From: JAFAZJ01 sp050183765
GTDB lineage: Bacteria; Pseudomonadota; Alphaproteobacteria; Reyranellales; Reyranellaceae
Assembly (NCBI GenBank): GCA_050183765.1
Contig: JBFXAZ010000002.1
Location: 70,933 to 134,932, forward strand
Length of the DNA stretch: 64,000 nt
Direction: 5' to 3'
Made by a program: the position numbers and the translations under genes
Notes under the pieces: generated by a model
Databases searched by the model: none
Told to the model about the DNA's origin: nothing
Seen by the model: only the letters and a program-made list of their open reading frames with translations
Shown: positions 38,210-46,625 of the stretch, one piece after another
Numbering within the stretch: position 1 is the first letter of the stretch
Layout: every line of letters begins with the position of its first letter

Positions 38210-38944
38210 TCATCGGAACGCCATCCACAGCAGCGAGATGCCGGCTATCAGCATCACGCCATCGATAAGGCGGCGGAAGAGTTCGGGCTTCATGTCGCCC
38301 AGGAAGCGTCGGGCAATGAACGGGCCGACCATCAGCGAGGCGCCGACGATCAGGCCGTGGACGATCGCCTCCACCGGCAGCGCGCCCGAGACGCGGAAGG
38401 TCGCGGCCTTGCTGAGGTACATCACGAGTGAGGTGGCCGCCTCGGTGGCGATGAAGGCGCCTTTCACCAGGCCGTAGGCCGTGAACGCCGCCACGCTGAG
38501 CGGCCCGGTCGAGGCGACGATGCCGGTGAGGAAGCCGATCGCGGCGCCGATCAGCGCCAGGTGCCACCAGCCGAGCGTCACCTGACGCGCCGCCAGCCAG
38601 CGCCGCCCCGGGATCATCAGGATGAAGAAGACGCCCAGCGCCGCATCGACCACCTGCGCCGGCAGGACCAGCAGGGTGCGCGCGCCCAGTGCCGCGGCCG
38701 GCGCGGCGGCCAGGGAATAAGCGGCGGTGGCCTTCCAGTCGACCTCGCGCCACCACGCCAGGATCTTGCTGGCGTTCGACATCGTCGCGGCGATGGCCAT
38801 GATCGGGATGGTCTGCTGCGGCCCGTACTGCGCCACCAGGATTGGGATCAGGAAGATCGAGGCGCCGGTGCCGACGATGCCGCTCAGCGTGCCGGCGAAC
38901 AGGCCGACCGCCAGGACGAGCAGCAGGTCGAGCGCGCCGCCCAC
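38210..38944 (-). CDS. TauE/SafE-family permease
   Basis: 244 residues with about eight membrane helices. The duplicated motif is clear: GTLSGIVGTGASIFLIPIL in the first half and FLTGIVASTGPLSVAAFTAY in the second. TauE/SafE proteins export sulfite, sulfonates or other organic anions. The gene begins four bases after the WD40 gene stop and is the last gene of the CobW-WD40-TauE operon, so its substrate may relate to metal homeostasis; that is inference. Confidence 0.86.
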   Translation of the reverse strand: MGGALDLLLVLAVGLFAGTLSGIVGTGASIFLIPILVAQYGPQQTIPIMAIAATMSNASKILAWWREVDWKATAAYSLAAAPAAALGARTLLVLPAQVVDAALGVFFILMIPGRRWLAARQVTLGWWHLALIGAAIGFLTGIVASTGPLSVAAFTAYGLVKGAFIATEAATSLVMYLSKAATFRVSGALPVEAIVHGLIVGASLMVGPFIARRFLGDMKPELFRRLIDGVMLIAGISLLWMAFR

Positions 38945-38948
38945 CCGC

Positions 38949-39971
38949 TCAGCGCCTCAGATCGATCATCTCGACGACGCCCTGGTCCGTGCCCACCGCC
39001 AGGCTCCAGCCGCCCGGCGACCAGGCCAGCGCGCTGACCTGACCGTCGCCGGCCAGCTTGATCACCGCGCTGCGCCTTGTCTTGCTGTCGCCGAGCTGCA
39101 CCTCGCCGGTGTCGAAGCCGGCGGCGATGAAGGAATCGGCGGGATGGCCGGCGATCGCCGTCATGATGCCCGCGCCCTCGTCGCCGAACTGCACCGGCGG
39201 CTTGCCCTCGGGTCCCTTGCCGGCGAAGGGCCAGCCGGTGAACAGGCTGGTCGCGGTGCCGAACAGGTAGCGCGCGTCATGCGACCAGGCGAGCTGCTTG
39301 ACCTTCACCGGATAGCCCGACATCTGCATGTCCTTGCCCGTGGCCAGGCGCCAGACATGCAGCGCGTTGTCCTGCGTGCCGGTGGCGATGAACTTCGAGT
39401 CGGGGCTGTAGCGCACGGCGACATGCGAGCCCTTCCATTCCAGCTTGCGCGGCTGGGCGTCGGCCGGCTTCAGCACGTGGATGGTGACGCCGCCGTAATG
39501 CGCCGCCACCAGGCGCGAGCCGTCGGGGCTGAAATCGATGTCGGCGACCGTGCTGGGATGCGGTGCCAGCAGGCGACGGCCGGCCGGGCCATGCACGATG
39601 ACCTCCTTGCCGGCGACGGCGGCGAACGTGCCGGTCCTGGCATGGGCGACCAGACGCTCGAGCCAGCGACCCCTGACCGTCTCGATCTCCTGCACCGCAT
39701 CGGCGTGGCGCAACAACCGGCCGTCGTCGCCGCCGCTGATGAAGCCGTCGCCGGTGGGATCGGCGACGATCGAGAGCGCCACGCCCTTGTGCGCCGGCTC
39801 CGGCGGCGCGGGCGCGGCCTCGCTCGTCGGATCGATGCGCCAGACACGCCCATCGCCGCCCGCCACGCCCAGGATCCGGCCGGCGCGATCGTAGGCGAGG
39901 CCGCTGACCCAGGCGCCGGTCTCGAGGCGCCGGCGCGGCGGCAGCTGCTGCGCGAAGCCCGGTACGCTCAT
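38949..39971 (-). CDS. WD40-repeat protein
   Basis: 340 residues. The ATG at 39971 overlaps the CobW stop by four bases (ATGA). About seven blades are visible, each with a GH/S-D pattern: VSGLAYDRAGRILGVAGGDG, VADIDFSPDGSRLVAAHYGG, VAVRYSPDSKFIATGTQDN, KQLAWSHDARYLFGTATS, SALAWSPGGWSLAVGTDQG. A single beta-propeller without other domains should act as a protein-binding scaffold, presumably for the CobW GTPase. There is no convincing signal peptide. Confidence 0.87.
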   Translation of the reverse strand: MSVPGFAQQLPPRRRLETGAWVSGLAYDRAGRILGVAGGDGRVWRIDPTSEAAPAPPEPAHKGVALSIVADPTGDGFISGGDDGRLLRHADAVQEIETVRGRWLERLVAHARTGTFAAVAGKEVIVHGPAGRRLLAPHPSTVADIDFSPDGSRLVAAHYGGVTIHVLKPADAQPRKLEWKGSHVAVRYSPDSKFIATGTQDNALHVWRLATGKDMQMSGYPVKVKQLAWSHDARYLFGTATSLFTGWPFAGKGPEGKPPVQFGDEGAGIMTAIAGHPADSFIAAGFDTGEVQLGDSKTRRSAVIKLAGDGQVSALAWSPGGWSLAVGTDQGVVEMIDLRR

Positions 39972-40984
39972 CGCGCGGTGCAGGCCGCGAAGCCGCGCCG
40001 CAGCTGCTCGCCGTCGAGCTTGCGGCCGATGAAGACCAGCTTGCTCGAACGCTTCTCGCCGTCCTTCCAGGGATTGCCCCAGTCGCCGTCCATCATCATG
40101 TGGACGCCCTGGAAGACGTATTTTTTCGACGCGCCTGAGATGTCGAGGATGCCCTTGCTGCGGAAGATCTCGGTGCCGAACTCGCGCAGGATGGTCGAGA
40201 TCCAGCGCTGGAACTTCTGGTCGTCGATCGGCTTGTCGCTGGTCAGCGAGACGCTGCCGATGTTCTCGAGATGGTCGTGATGATGATCGTGGGTCGGGTC
40301 GTCGCAGTGTTCGTGATCGTGGTCGTGCAGGTGATGATGACCTTCGTCGAGGAAGTCGGGCTCGATCTCGAGGATGCGCTTGAGGTCGAAGGCATGGCGG
40401 TCGAGGATCTCGGCCAACGCCACGGCGCTCTTCTGCGTGCGGTGCAGCCTGGCGTAGGGATTGATCTGGCGCAGCCGCGACTCGACCGTGGCCAATTCCT
40501 CCGGGCTCACCAGGTCGGTCTTGTTGAGCAGGATCACGTCGGCGAAAGCCGCTTGCTCGCGCGCCTCGACGCCGTCGTCGACATGCAGCAGGAAATGGCG
40601 CGCATCGACCACGGTGACGATCGCGTCCAGCCGCGTGCGGCTGCGCACCTCGTCGTCCTGGAAGAAGGTCTGGGCCACCGGTCCGGGATCGGCCAGGCCG
40701 GTCGTCTCGACGATGATGCCGTCGAGCGTGCCCGGACGCTTCATCAGCCCGCCGATGACGCGGATCAGATCGCCGCGCACGGTGCAGCAGATGCAGCCGT
40801 TGTTCATCTCGAAGATCTCTTCGTCGGTATCGACGACGATATCGTTGTCGATGCCCAGCTCGCCGAACTCGTTGATCACCACGGCGTACTTGCGGCCGTG
40901 ATTTTCCGTGAGGATCCGGTTGAGCAGGGTGGTCTTGCCGGCGCCGAGATAGCCGGTCAGCACGGTGACAGGGACTTGGGACAT
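39968..40984 (-). CDS. COG0523 (CobW-family) GTPase, metallochaperone-like, with His-rich loop
   Basis: 338 residues from the ATG at 40984. Walker A GYLGAGKTTLL (Lys17), the INEFGE motif, the metal-binding CICC (Cys64, Cys66, Cys67), the ETTG motif and NKTD for guanine binding are all present. A loop at about residues 212-240 is packed with His and Asp (GHHHLHDHDHEHCDD). The C-terminal CobW_C domain is complete. Relatives deliver Zn, Co or Fe to client enzymes, often under zinc limitation. It heads an operon with WD40 and TauE; I found no clear Zur-type palindrome upstream. Confidence 0.92.
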   Translation of the reverse strand: MSQVPVTVLTGYLGAGKTTLLNRILTENHGRKYAVVINEFGELGIDNDIVVDTDEEIFEMNNGCICCTVRGDLIRVIGGLMKRPGTLDGIIVETTGLADPGPVAQTFFQDDEVRSRTRLDAIVTVVDARHFLLHVDDGVEAREQAAFADVILLNKTDLVSPEELATVESRLRQINPYARLHRTQKSAVALAEILDRHAFDLKRILEIEPDFLDEGHHHLHDHDHEHCDDPTHDHHHDHLENIGSVSLTSDKPIDDQKFQRWISTILREFGTEIFRSKGILDISGASKKYVFQGVHMMMDGDWGNPWKDGEKRSSKLVFIGRKLDGEQLRRGFAACTAR

Positions 40985-41120
40985 CGCGAACACTCCGCTG
41001 GCGCGCCCCCGCAATAGCGCCGGTGCCGCGTCCCGTCCAGACGCGATCCCCTTTCGCGGCCAAGGGGGATTCGGGGTAAGCTGACCCCGCAGGGGGATAG
41101 AGGGTCACAGCGGCCAGGGC

Positions 41121-43835
41121 ATGGACAGCAATCTCTTCAAGTACGTCTGGCGCAACAGCCGGCGCGAGCAGCTCATCATCCTGGGCCTGGTCGTGCTGGC
41201 GCAGGTCTTCTATTTCGCCTCGCTGAACATCCCCAAGACCATCGTCAACGACGGCATCGAGGGCAAGGCGTTCAAGACCGCCCAGACCGTGCCGTTCCTG
41301 CGCATCAACCTGCCGATTCCGTCCTTCATCTCCGACGCGGGCTCGGTCCGCCTCTTCGACGGCTTCCACCTGGCGCAATGGCCCTACCTGGTGGGCATGA
41401 GTTGCCTGTTCCTGGTGATGGTGACGATCAACGGTCTGTTCAAGAAGACCATCAACACCCAGAAGGGCCGCATGGGCGAGCGCATGCTGCGCCGCCTGCG
41501 CTACCAGCTCTACGACCGCATCCTGCTCTTCCCGCCGGCGCATTTCCGCAAGGTCAAGCAGGCCGAGCTGGCGGGCATGATCAACAACGAGATCGAGCCG
41601 CTCGGCGGCTTCATCGGCGACGCCTATATCCAGCCCGCCTTCCTCGGCGGCCAGGCGATCACCGCCCTGCTGTTCATCGTGCTGCAGAATTTCTGGCTCG
41701 GCCTGGTCGTCATTTCCGTGCTGGCCGTGCAGGCCTTCGTCATTCCCCGCCTGCGGCGCAAGATCATCGCGCTGGGCAAGCAGCGCCAGATCACCGCCCG
41801 GCAGTTCTCCGGCCGCGTCGCGGAGACGGTCGACGGGCAGCAGGAAGTGCACGTGCACGCCGCGTCGAACTACGAGCGCGCCGACATCGTCGGCCGGCTG
41901 GGCCGGATCTTCCACATCCGCTTCGAGCTGTTCCAGCGCAAGTTCACCGCCAAGTTCCTCAACAACCTGCTGGCGCAGATGACGCCGTTCCTGATCTATC
42001 TGATCGGCGGCTACTTCGTGCTGTTCGGCGACATGCAGGTCGGTGCCGTGGTCGGCGTGCTGCTGGCCTACAAGGACCTGCCGGGACCGGTGAAGGAGCT
42101 GATCGACTGGGACCAGCAGCGCCAGGACATGCAGCAGCGCTACGAGCAGGTGATCGAGCAGTTCGAGCCCGAGGGCATGCTGCCGCCCGAGCTGCAGGCG
42201 ATTCCCGACGCCGCGGCGCCGTCGCTCACCGGCGACGTCCGGTTGAGCGGCGTGGTCGTGACCGAGGAAAGCGGCGTGCGCGCGCTCGACGGCGTATCCC
42301 TGAGCTTCCCGCTCGGCCAAAAGGTCGCCGTGGTCGGCGGTCCCGGCGGCGGCAAGGAGATGCTGGCGCAGGTCGTCGCCCGCGTCGTGTCGCCCAACGG
42401 CGGCGGCGTGGCGATCGGCGAGCGGGATCTGGCGATGCTGCCCGAGGCCACCGCCGGCGCCCGGCTGTCCTATGTCGGCCAGGACGTCTACCTGCTGCCG
42501 GTGACGATCCGCGACAACATCCTCTACGGCCTGAAGTTCCGGCCGCTCGTGGCGGCCCGGTACGAAGGCGCGGCGGCACGACACCGTGAGATCGAGGAGC
42601 GCGAAGCCCTGCGCGCCGGCAATCCGCCACTCGACGTCACCGCCGATTGGGTCGACTACCAGGCCGCCGGCGCCACCGGGCCGGACGACATCGATCATCG
42701 CATCATCGAGGCGCTGGCCGTGGTCGAGCTCGAGGCCGATGTCTACCGCTATGGCCTGCGCGGCACGATCGATCCGGAAGCGCGGCCCGCGGTGGTGTCG
42801 GCGATCCTCGAGGCGCGCCGCGAGCTGCACAAGCGGCTGACCGATGCGGCCTTCGCCGGGCTGGTCGAGCCGTTCGACCGCGGCCGCTATAACCGCAACA
42901 TGTCGGTGGCCGAGAATGTGCTGTTCGGCACGCCGGTTGGCCGCACCTTCGATCCGGAGAACATCACCGCCAATCCCTACATGCGGCGCGTGCTCAACGA
43001 GCTGGAACTGGCCACGCCGCTGGCCGAGATGGGCGTCGAGATCGCCCGCACCATGGTCGAGCTGTTCGCCGACCTGCCGGCCGGCCATCCGTTCTTCGAG
43101 CAGTTCAGCTTCATCGCCGCCGAGGACCTGCCCGACTTCCGCGCCCTGATCACGCGGCTCAGCGGCCGAACCGTCGGCGACCTCTCGTCCGAGGAGCGCG
43201 CGCGGCTGCGGGCCCTGCCCTTCCGCTACATCGAGGCGCGCCACCGCCTCGGCCTGATCGACGAGGCCATGGAGCAGCGCCTGCTCGCGGCGCGGCACGC
43301 CTTCGCCGACGGCCTGCCGCCGGAATACGCCAGCGCCATCGAGTTTTACGATGCCGAACGCTACAACGGCGCCGGCACCCTGCAGGACAACATCCTGTTC
43401 GGACGCCTGGTCTACGGTCAGGCGCAGGGCGCCGAGCGTATCGGCGATCTGATCACCGAGGTGCTCGACGGGCTGCAGATGCGCGCCGCCGTGGTCCAGG
43501 TCGGGCTCGACTACAATGTCGGCGTGGCCGGCAAGCGCCTGTCGGCAAGTCAGCGCCAGAAGGTCGGCATCGCGCGCGCCCTGATCAAGCGGCCCGACCT
43601 GCTGGTGCTCAACGAGCCCACCGCGACGCTCGATGCCGCGACGCAGCAGCGCCTGCTCGACCGGATTCTCGCGGCGCGCGGCGATCTGGGTGTGCTGTGG
43701 ACGCTGAGCCGCACGGCCCAGGCGGAACATTTCGACGAGGTGATCGTCATGCAGGGCGGACGGATGACGGCGCGCGGCGCGCCATCGGCGCTGTCGGACG
43801 ACAAGAGCTACACGGACCTGCTGGCGGCCGGGTGA
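41121..43835 (+). CDS. Divergent ABC exporter-like protein with large insertion in the ATPase domain
   Basis: 904 residues. Residues 1-330 are an ABC exporter-like membrane domain (hydrophobic segments at 20-35, 90-112, 180-210, 285-310). The ATPase domain starts about residue 370 and is aberrant: Walker A is GGPGGGKE (Lys412, no Ser/Thr), Walker B ends LVLNEPT (Asn831 before Glu832), the signature is LSASQ (807-811), and the H-loop His is missing (WTLSRTAQ). Between the Q-loop (Gln454) and the signature lie about 350 residues where about 100 are usual. In that stretch NILYG/NVLFG/NILFG recurs at about 466, 599 and 757. ATP turnover may be weak or absent. A cNMP-binding protein and a methyltransferase follow. 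Confidence 0.85.
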   Translation: MDSNLFKYVWRNSRREQLIILGLVVLAQVFYFASLNIPKTIVNDGIEGKAFKTAQTVPFLRINLPIPSFISDAGSVRLFDGFHLAQWPYLVGMSCLFLVMVTINGLFKKTINTQKGRMGERMLRRLRYQLYDRILLFPPAHFRKVKQAELAGMINNEIEPLGGFIGDAYIQPAFLGGQAITALLFIVLQNFWLGLVVISVLAVQAFVIPRLRRKIIALGKQRQITARQFSGRVAETVDGQQEVHVHAASNYERADIVGRLGRIFHIRFELFQRKFTAKFLNNLLAQMTPFLIYLIGGYFVLFGDMQVGAVVGVLLAYKDLPGPVKELIDWDQQRQDMQQRYEQVIEQFEPEGMLPPELQAIPDAAAPSLTGDVRLSGVVVTEESGVRALDGVSLSFPLGQKVAVVGGPGGGKEMLAQVVARVVSPNGGGVAIGERDLAMLPEATAGARLSYVGQDVYLLPVTIRDNILYGLKFRPLVAARYEGAAARHREIEEREALRAGNPPLDVTADWVDYQAAGATGPDDIDHRIIEALAVVELEADVYRYGLRGTIDPEARPAVVSAILEARRELHKRLTDAAFAGLVEPFDRGRYNRNMSVAENVLFGTPVGRTFDPENITANPYMRRVLNELELATPLAEMGVEIARTMVELFADLPAGHPFFEQFSFIAAEDLPDFRALITRLSGRTVGDLSSEERARLRALPFRYIEARHRLGLIDEAMEQRLLAARHAFADGLPPEYASAIEFYDAERYNGAGTLQDNILFGRLVYGQAQGAERIGDLITEVLDGLQMRAAVVQVGLDYNVGVAGKRLSASQRQKVGIARALIKRPDLLVLNEPTATLDAATQQRLLDRILAARGDLGVLWTLSRTAQAEHFDEVIVMQGGRMTARGAPSALSDDKSYTDLLAAG

Positions 43836-43853
43836 TTGCACAGGGGACGGACC

Positions 43854-44306
43854 ATGAGCATCCACGAGGAAGTCGAGCTGCTGAAGGGCGTACCGCTGTT
43901 CTCCAAGCTGGAGCCCAACAAGCTGAAGCTGCTGGCCTTCACCAGCGAGCGCCTGACCTTCTCGCCCGGCCAGGATCTCTGCCGGCAGGGCGACATGGGC
44001 GATGCGATGTACGTCGTGCTCGGCGGCACCGCCGACATCATCATCGAGACGCCCTCGGGGCCGCACAAGGTGGCCGAGCTGAGGAAGAACGGCTTCGTCG
44101 GCGAGATCGCCATCCTGTGCGACGTGCCGCGCACCGCCACCGTCACCGTGCGCGAAACGCTCACGGCGCTGAAGATAACCAAGGAGCTGTTCTTCCGCAT
44201 GGTCACCGAGTTCCCGACCATGGCGGTCGAGATCATGCGCGAGCTGGCCCACCGCCTCGACGACACCAACCGACAGCTCAGCGCCATGAGGACCAGGGCC
44301 GCCTGA
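43854..44306 (+). CDS. Stand-alone cyclic-nucleotide-binding-domain protein
   Basis: 150 residues, starting 18 bases after the ABC gene stop with GGGGACGG upstream. It is a single Crp-type beta-barrel with the phosphate-binding cassette GFVGEIAILCDVPRTATVTV, including the conserved Glu and Arg that hold the cyclic phosphate, and a C-terminal helix (TMAVEIMRELAHRLDDTNRQ). No helix-turn-helix follows, so it is not a classical transcription factor. It probably senses cAMP or cGMP and regulates a partner, most likely the ABC protein encoded just upstream. Confidence 0.88.
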   Translation: MSIHEEVELLKGVPLFSKLEPNKLKLLAFTSERLTFSPGQDLCRQGDMGDAMYVVLGGTADIIIETPSGPHKVAELRKNGFVGEIAILCDVPRTATVTVRETLTALKITKELFFRMVTEFPTMAVEIMRELAHRLDDTNRQLSAMRTRAA

Positions 44307-44316
44307 TCTTCACGCC

Positions 44317-44805
44317 ATGAGCCGTCTCGACTCCTTCATCCGTCGCATGCAGGCGCAGCGCGACTGCCTCAATTACGTGGCGCCGATGGTGCGCGACATG
44401 CCGGGCCCGATCCTCGAGGTCGGCCTGGGCAACGGCCGCACCTACGACCACCTGCGCGAGCTCTTCCCGGGCCGCGCCATCCACGTCTTCGAGCGCGAGG
44501 TGCGCGCCCATCCCGACTGCATCCCGCCCGACTCGCTGCTGTTTCTGGGCGAGGCGCGCGAGACCACGGCCACCGCCTGCCGCTCGCTCGAAGGCGCCGC
44601 GGCGCTGATCCATTCCGATCTCGGCACCGGCGACCAGGCCGCCAACGCCGCGATGGGACGCTGGCTGGGACCGGCGCTCGACCGGCTGCTGGCGCCCGGC
44701 GGCTATGTCGTGGCCAACCAGCCGCTCGAGGTGCCGCGCTGGGAGCGGTTGCCCGAGCCCCCCGGCGTGCCGCGCGATCGCTATTACCTCTACCGCGCCG
44801 GCTAA
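44317..44805 (+). CDS. Class I SAM-dependent methyltransferase, small
   Basis: 162 residues starting 10 bases after the cNMP-protein stop. Motif I is ILEVGLGNGRTYDHL, and the acidic end of beta2 is VFEREVRAH. The C-terminal part (LLAPGGYVVANQPL) fits motif III of the class. It has only the core fold and no recognisable substrate domain. The position suggests a role with the ABC and cNMP proteins. It converges with the GlsB-like gene, overlapping it by four bases. Confidence 0.82.
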   Translation: MSRLDSFIRRMQAQRDCLNYVAPMVRDMPGPILEVGLGNGRTYDHLRELFPGRAIHVFEREVRAHPDCIPPDSLLFLGEARETTATACRSLEGAAALIHSDLGTGDQAANAAMGRWLGPALDRLLAPGGYVVANQPLEVPRWERLPEPPGVPRDRYYLYRAG

Positions 44806-45053
44806 CGGCGGATCAGCCGCAGCAGCACCAGCAGCACGATGGCGCCCAGCACGGCGCCGAAGAAGCCCGCGGTCTGGCCGGGCCGGTAGATGTGCAGCGC
44901 CTGGCCGCCATAGGTGGCGATGATCGAGCCGACGATGCCCACCACCGTCGTGGCGATGAAGCCGCCGACGTCGCGCCCGGGCGTCAGGAAGCGCGCCAAC
45001 AGGCCGACGAAGAAGCCGATGACGATCGTGATCAGTAGCGCGCCGAGATCCAT
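44802..45053 (-). CDS. GlsB/YeaQ/YmgE-family membrane protein
   Basis: 83 residues from the ATG at 45053, with GGAGG five bases upstream. Three hydrophobic segments, the motif GLLARFLTPGRDVGGFIATT and VGIVGSIIATYGGQ are typical of this family, also called transglycosylase-associated proteins. They are stress-induced inner-membrane proteins of unknown function. Confidence 0.9.
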   Translation of the reverse strand: MDLGALLITIVIGFFVGLLARFLTPGRDVGGFIATTVVGIVGSIIATYGGQALHIYRPGQTAGFFGAVLGAIVLLVLLRLIRR

Positions 45054-45197
45054 GACGTCCTCCGGTCGGGTCCGCCGACCATCCATCCTATCATCCGCGT
45101 GCCGTGCATCGCTTCCGTGACAGGATCGCCATGCACGCCGGCCGCCGGCTTCGATAAAGTCGGGGCCCGAGGAAACGGTTCCTGAGGATTCAACGCA

Positions 45198-46409
45198 GTG
45201 ACAGAAGAAGCGCTCCCGCTGCAGGGCATCCGGGTGCTCGATGTCAGCTCCTTCATCGCCGCGCCGGCGGCGGCCGTCGTGCTGGGCGACTGGGGCGCCG
45301 ACGTCATCAAGATCGAGCCGCCGGGCGTGGGCGACCCGCACCGCCAGAGCTGGCGCAACGCCAGCTACCCGCAGGCCGGCGTCAACTTCACCTGGCAGCT
45401 CGATGCGCGCAACAAGCGTTCGCTGGCGCTCGACCTGAAGGCGCCCGAGGGCCGCGCCGCGCTGTTGCGCCTGATCGCCCAGGCCGACGTGATGATCATC
45501 AACTTCCCGCCGCCGGTGCGCGAGCGGCTGAAGCTCGCCTGGGAGGACATCGAGCCGGTCAACCCGCGGCTGATCTATTTCTCGCTCACCGGCTATGGCG
45601 AGAGCGGCCCCGACCGCGACCGGCCGGGCTTCGACGTCACCGCCTTCTTCGCCCGTTCCGGCATCCTCGACGCGGCGCGCTACGAGGGCCAGCCGCCGCA
45701 TTTCTCCCTGCCGGCGCAGGGCGACCGCAGCACCGCCATGACCATCGTCTCGGCGATCATGATCGGCCTGTTCCGCCGCGAGCGCACCGGCAAGGGCGGC
45801 TGGGTCGGCACATCGCTCTACGCCAACGGCGCCTGGTCGAACGGCACGCTCACCCAGGCGGCGATGCTGGGCGCCACCCTGCCGCCGCGCCCGCCGCGCG
45901 AACGCGCGCGCTCGGCGCTGGGCCAGCAATACGTCACCAAAGACGGCCGCTGGTTCCTGCTGATCGCCAATCCCGAGGAGAAGCACTGGCCCAACATCGC
46001 GCGCGCGCTGGGCCACGAGGAGTGGCTGCAGGATCCCCGCTTCGCCGACCGCACCACGCGGCGCACCCATGCCGTCGAGCTGCTGGCGCTGATGGACGCG
46101 GAGATCTCGCAGAAGGACTGGTCGCACTGGAGCGCGGTGCTGAGCCGCATCGGCGTGCCGTTCGGCGAGATCGGCCGGGTGATCGACATTCCCGACGACG
46201 AGCAGGCGATACATGCCGGCATCGTCGTGCCCTGCGACGGCGAGGGCATCGCGCGTACGCTCAACAACCCGATCCGGCTGGGCTTCGCCCAGCCGCGCCG
46301 CGCCGGCAAGCCGCCGGCCGTCGGCGAGCACAGCGAGGAAATCCTGAAGGAAGCCGGCTACGCCGAAGCCGAGATCGCCGCGATGAAGGCCAGGGGCGTC
46401 GTCGGCTAG
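45198..46409 (+). CDS. CaiB/BaiF family III CoA-transferase
   Basis: 403 residues. GTG start at 45198 with GAGG ten bases upstream. RVLDVSSFIAAPAAAVVLGDWGADVIKIEPP is the diagnostic N-terminal block in overlapping pieces, and the catalytic Asp that forms the acyl anhydride is in RPGFDVTAF. The C-terminal GVPFGEIGRVIDI and PIRLGFAQP are also conserved. The enzyme moves CoA between carboxylic acids. Neither donor nor acceptor can be read from sequence. Confidence 0.9.
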   Translation: MTEEALPLQGIRVLDVSSFIAAPAAAVVLGDWGADVIKIEPPGVGDPHRQSWRNASYPQAGVNFTWQLDARNKRSLALDLKAPEGRAALLRLIAQADVMIINFPPPVRERLKLAWEDIEPVNPRLIYFSLTGYGESGPDRDRPGFDVTAFFARSGILDAARYEGQPPHFSLPAQGDRSTAMTIVSAIMIGLFRRERTGKGGWVGTSLYANGAWSNGTLTQAAMLGATLPPRPPRERARSALGQQYVTKDGRWFLLIANPEEKHWPNIARALGHEEWLQDPRFADRTTRRTHAVELLALMDAEISQKDWSHWSAVLSRIGVPFGEIGRVIDIPDDEQAIHAGIVVPCDGEGIARTLNNPIRLGFAQPRRAGKPPAVGEHSEEILKEAGYAEAEIAAMKARGVVG

Positions 46410-46435
46410 AGCGGCGTGCGGCTTATCGGGCGCAC

Positions 46436-46506
46436 CCTGTCGTCCCGAGCGTAGCGAGGGATCCAGGCGGCTTCCCTATATCCCTCGCTACGCTGGGGAT
46501 GACAGG
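46436..46506. repeat. Palindromic intergenic element, 71 bases
   Basis: The 27-base arms 46436-46462 and 46480-46506 are reverse complements with two mismatches; the core shared by both is AGCGTAGCGAGGGAT. The 17-base loop is CCAGGCGGCTTCCCTAT. The pattern of a TGTCATCCC-type end with GAGCGTAGCGAGGGATCC is a repeat I know from many bacterial genomes. It lies between the CoA-transferase and MBL genes. Confidence 0.8.
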
Positions 46507-46625
46507 CAGACTCTGATTTTGCGCTCGTTGCTCCAGGACGCCGTCCATTCGCGTCCCGTTGAGGTGTTGACCCACCCCCTCGCGGCGCGGGAGGCTGCGG
46601 CGCGAGGAAACGCCCGAGGATGAGA

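Noticed and set aside
41063..41098. Two AGGGGGAT direct repeats and a GGGGT/ACCCC inverted pair between CobW and the ABC gene
   Set aside because: Too short and too common in G-rich DNA to support a zinc-regulator site or a defined promoter.
38949..44252. Open minus-strand frame of more than 1,700 codons
   Set aside because: Only its last 341 codons (the WD40 gene, start 39971) are real. The rest is antisense to CobW, the ABC protein and the cNMP protein and reads as Arg/Ala/His-rich low-complexity sequence, as expected in GC-rich DNA with few stop codons.
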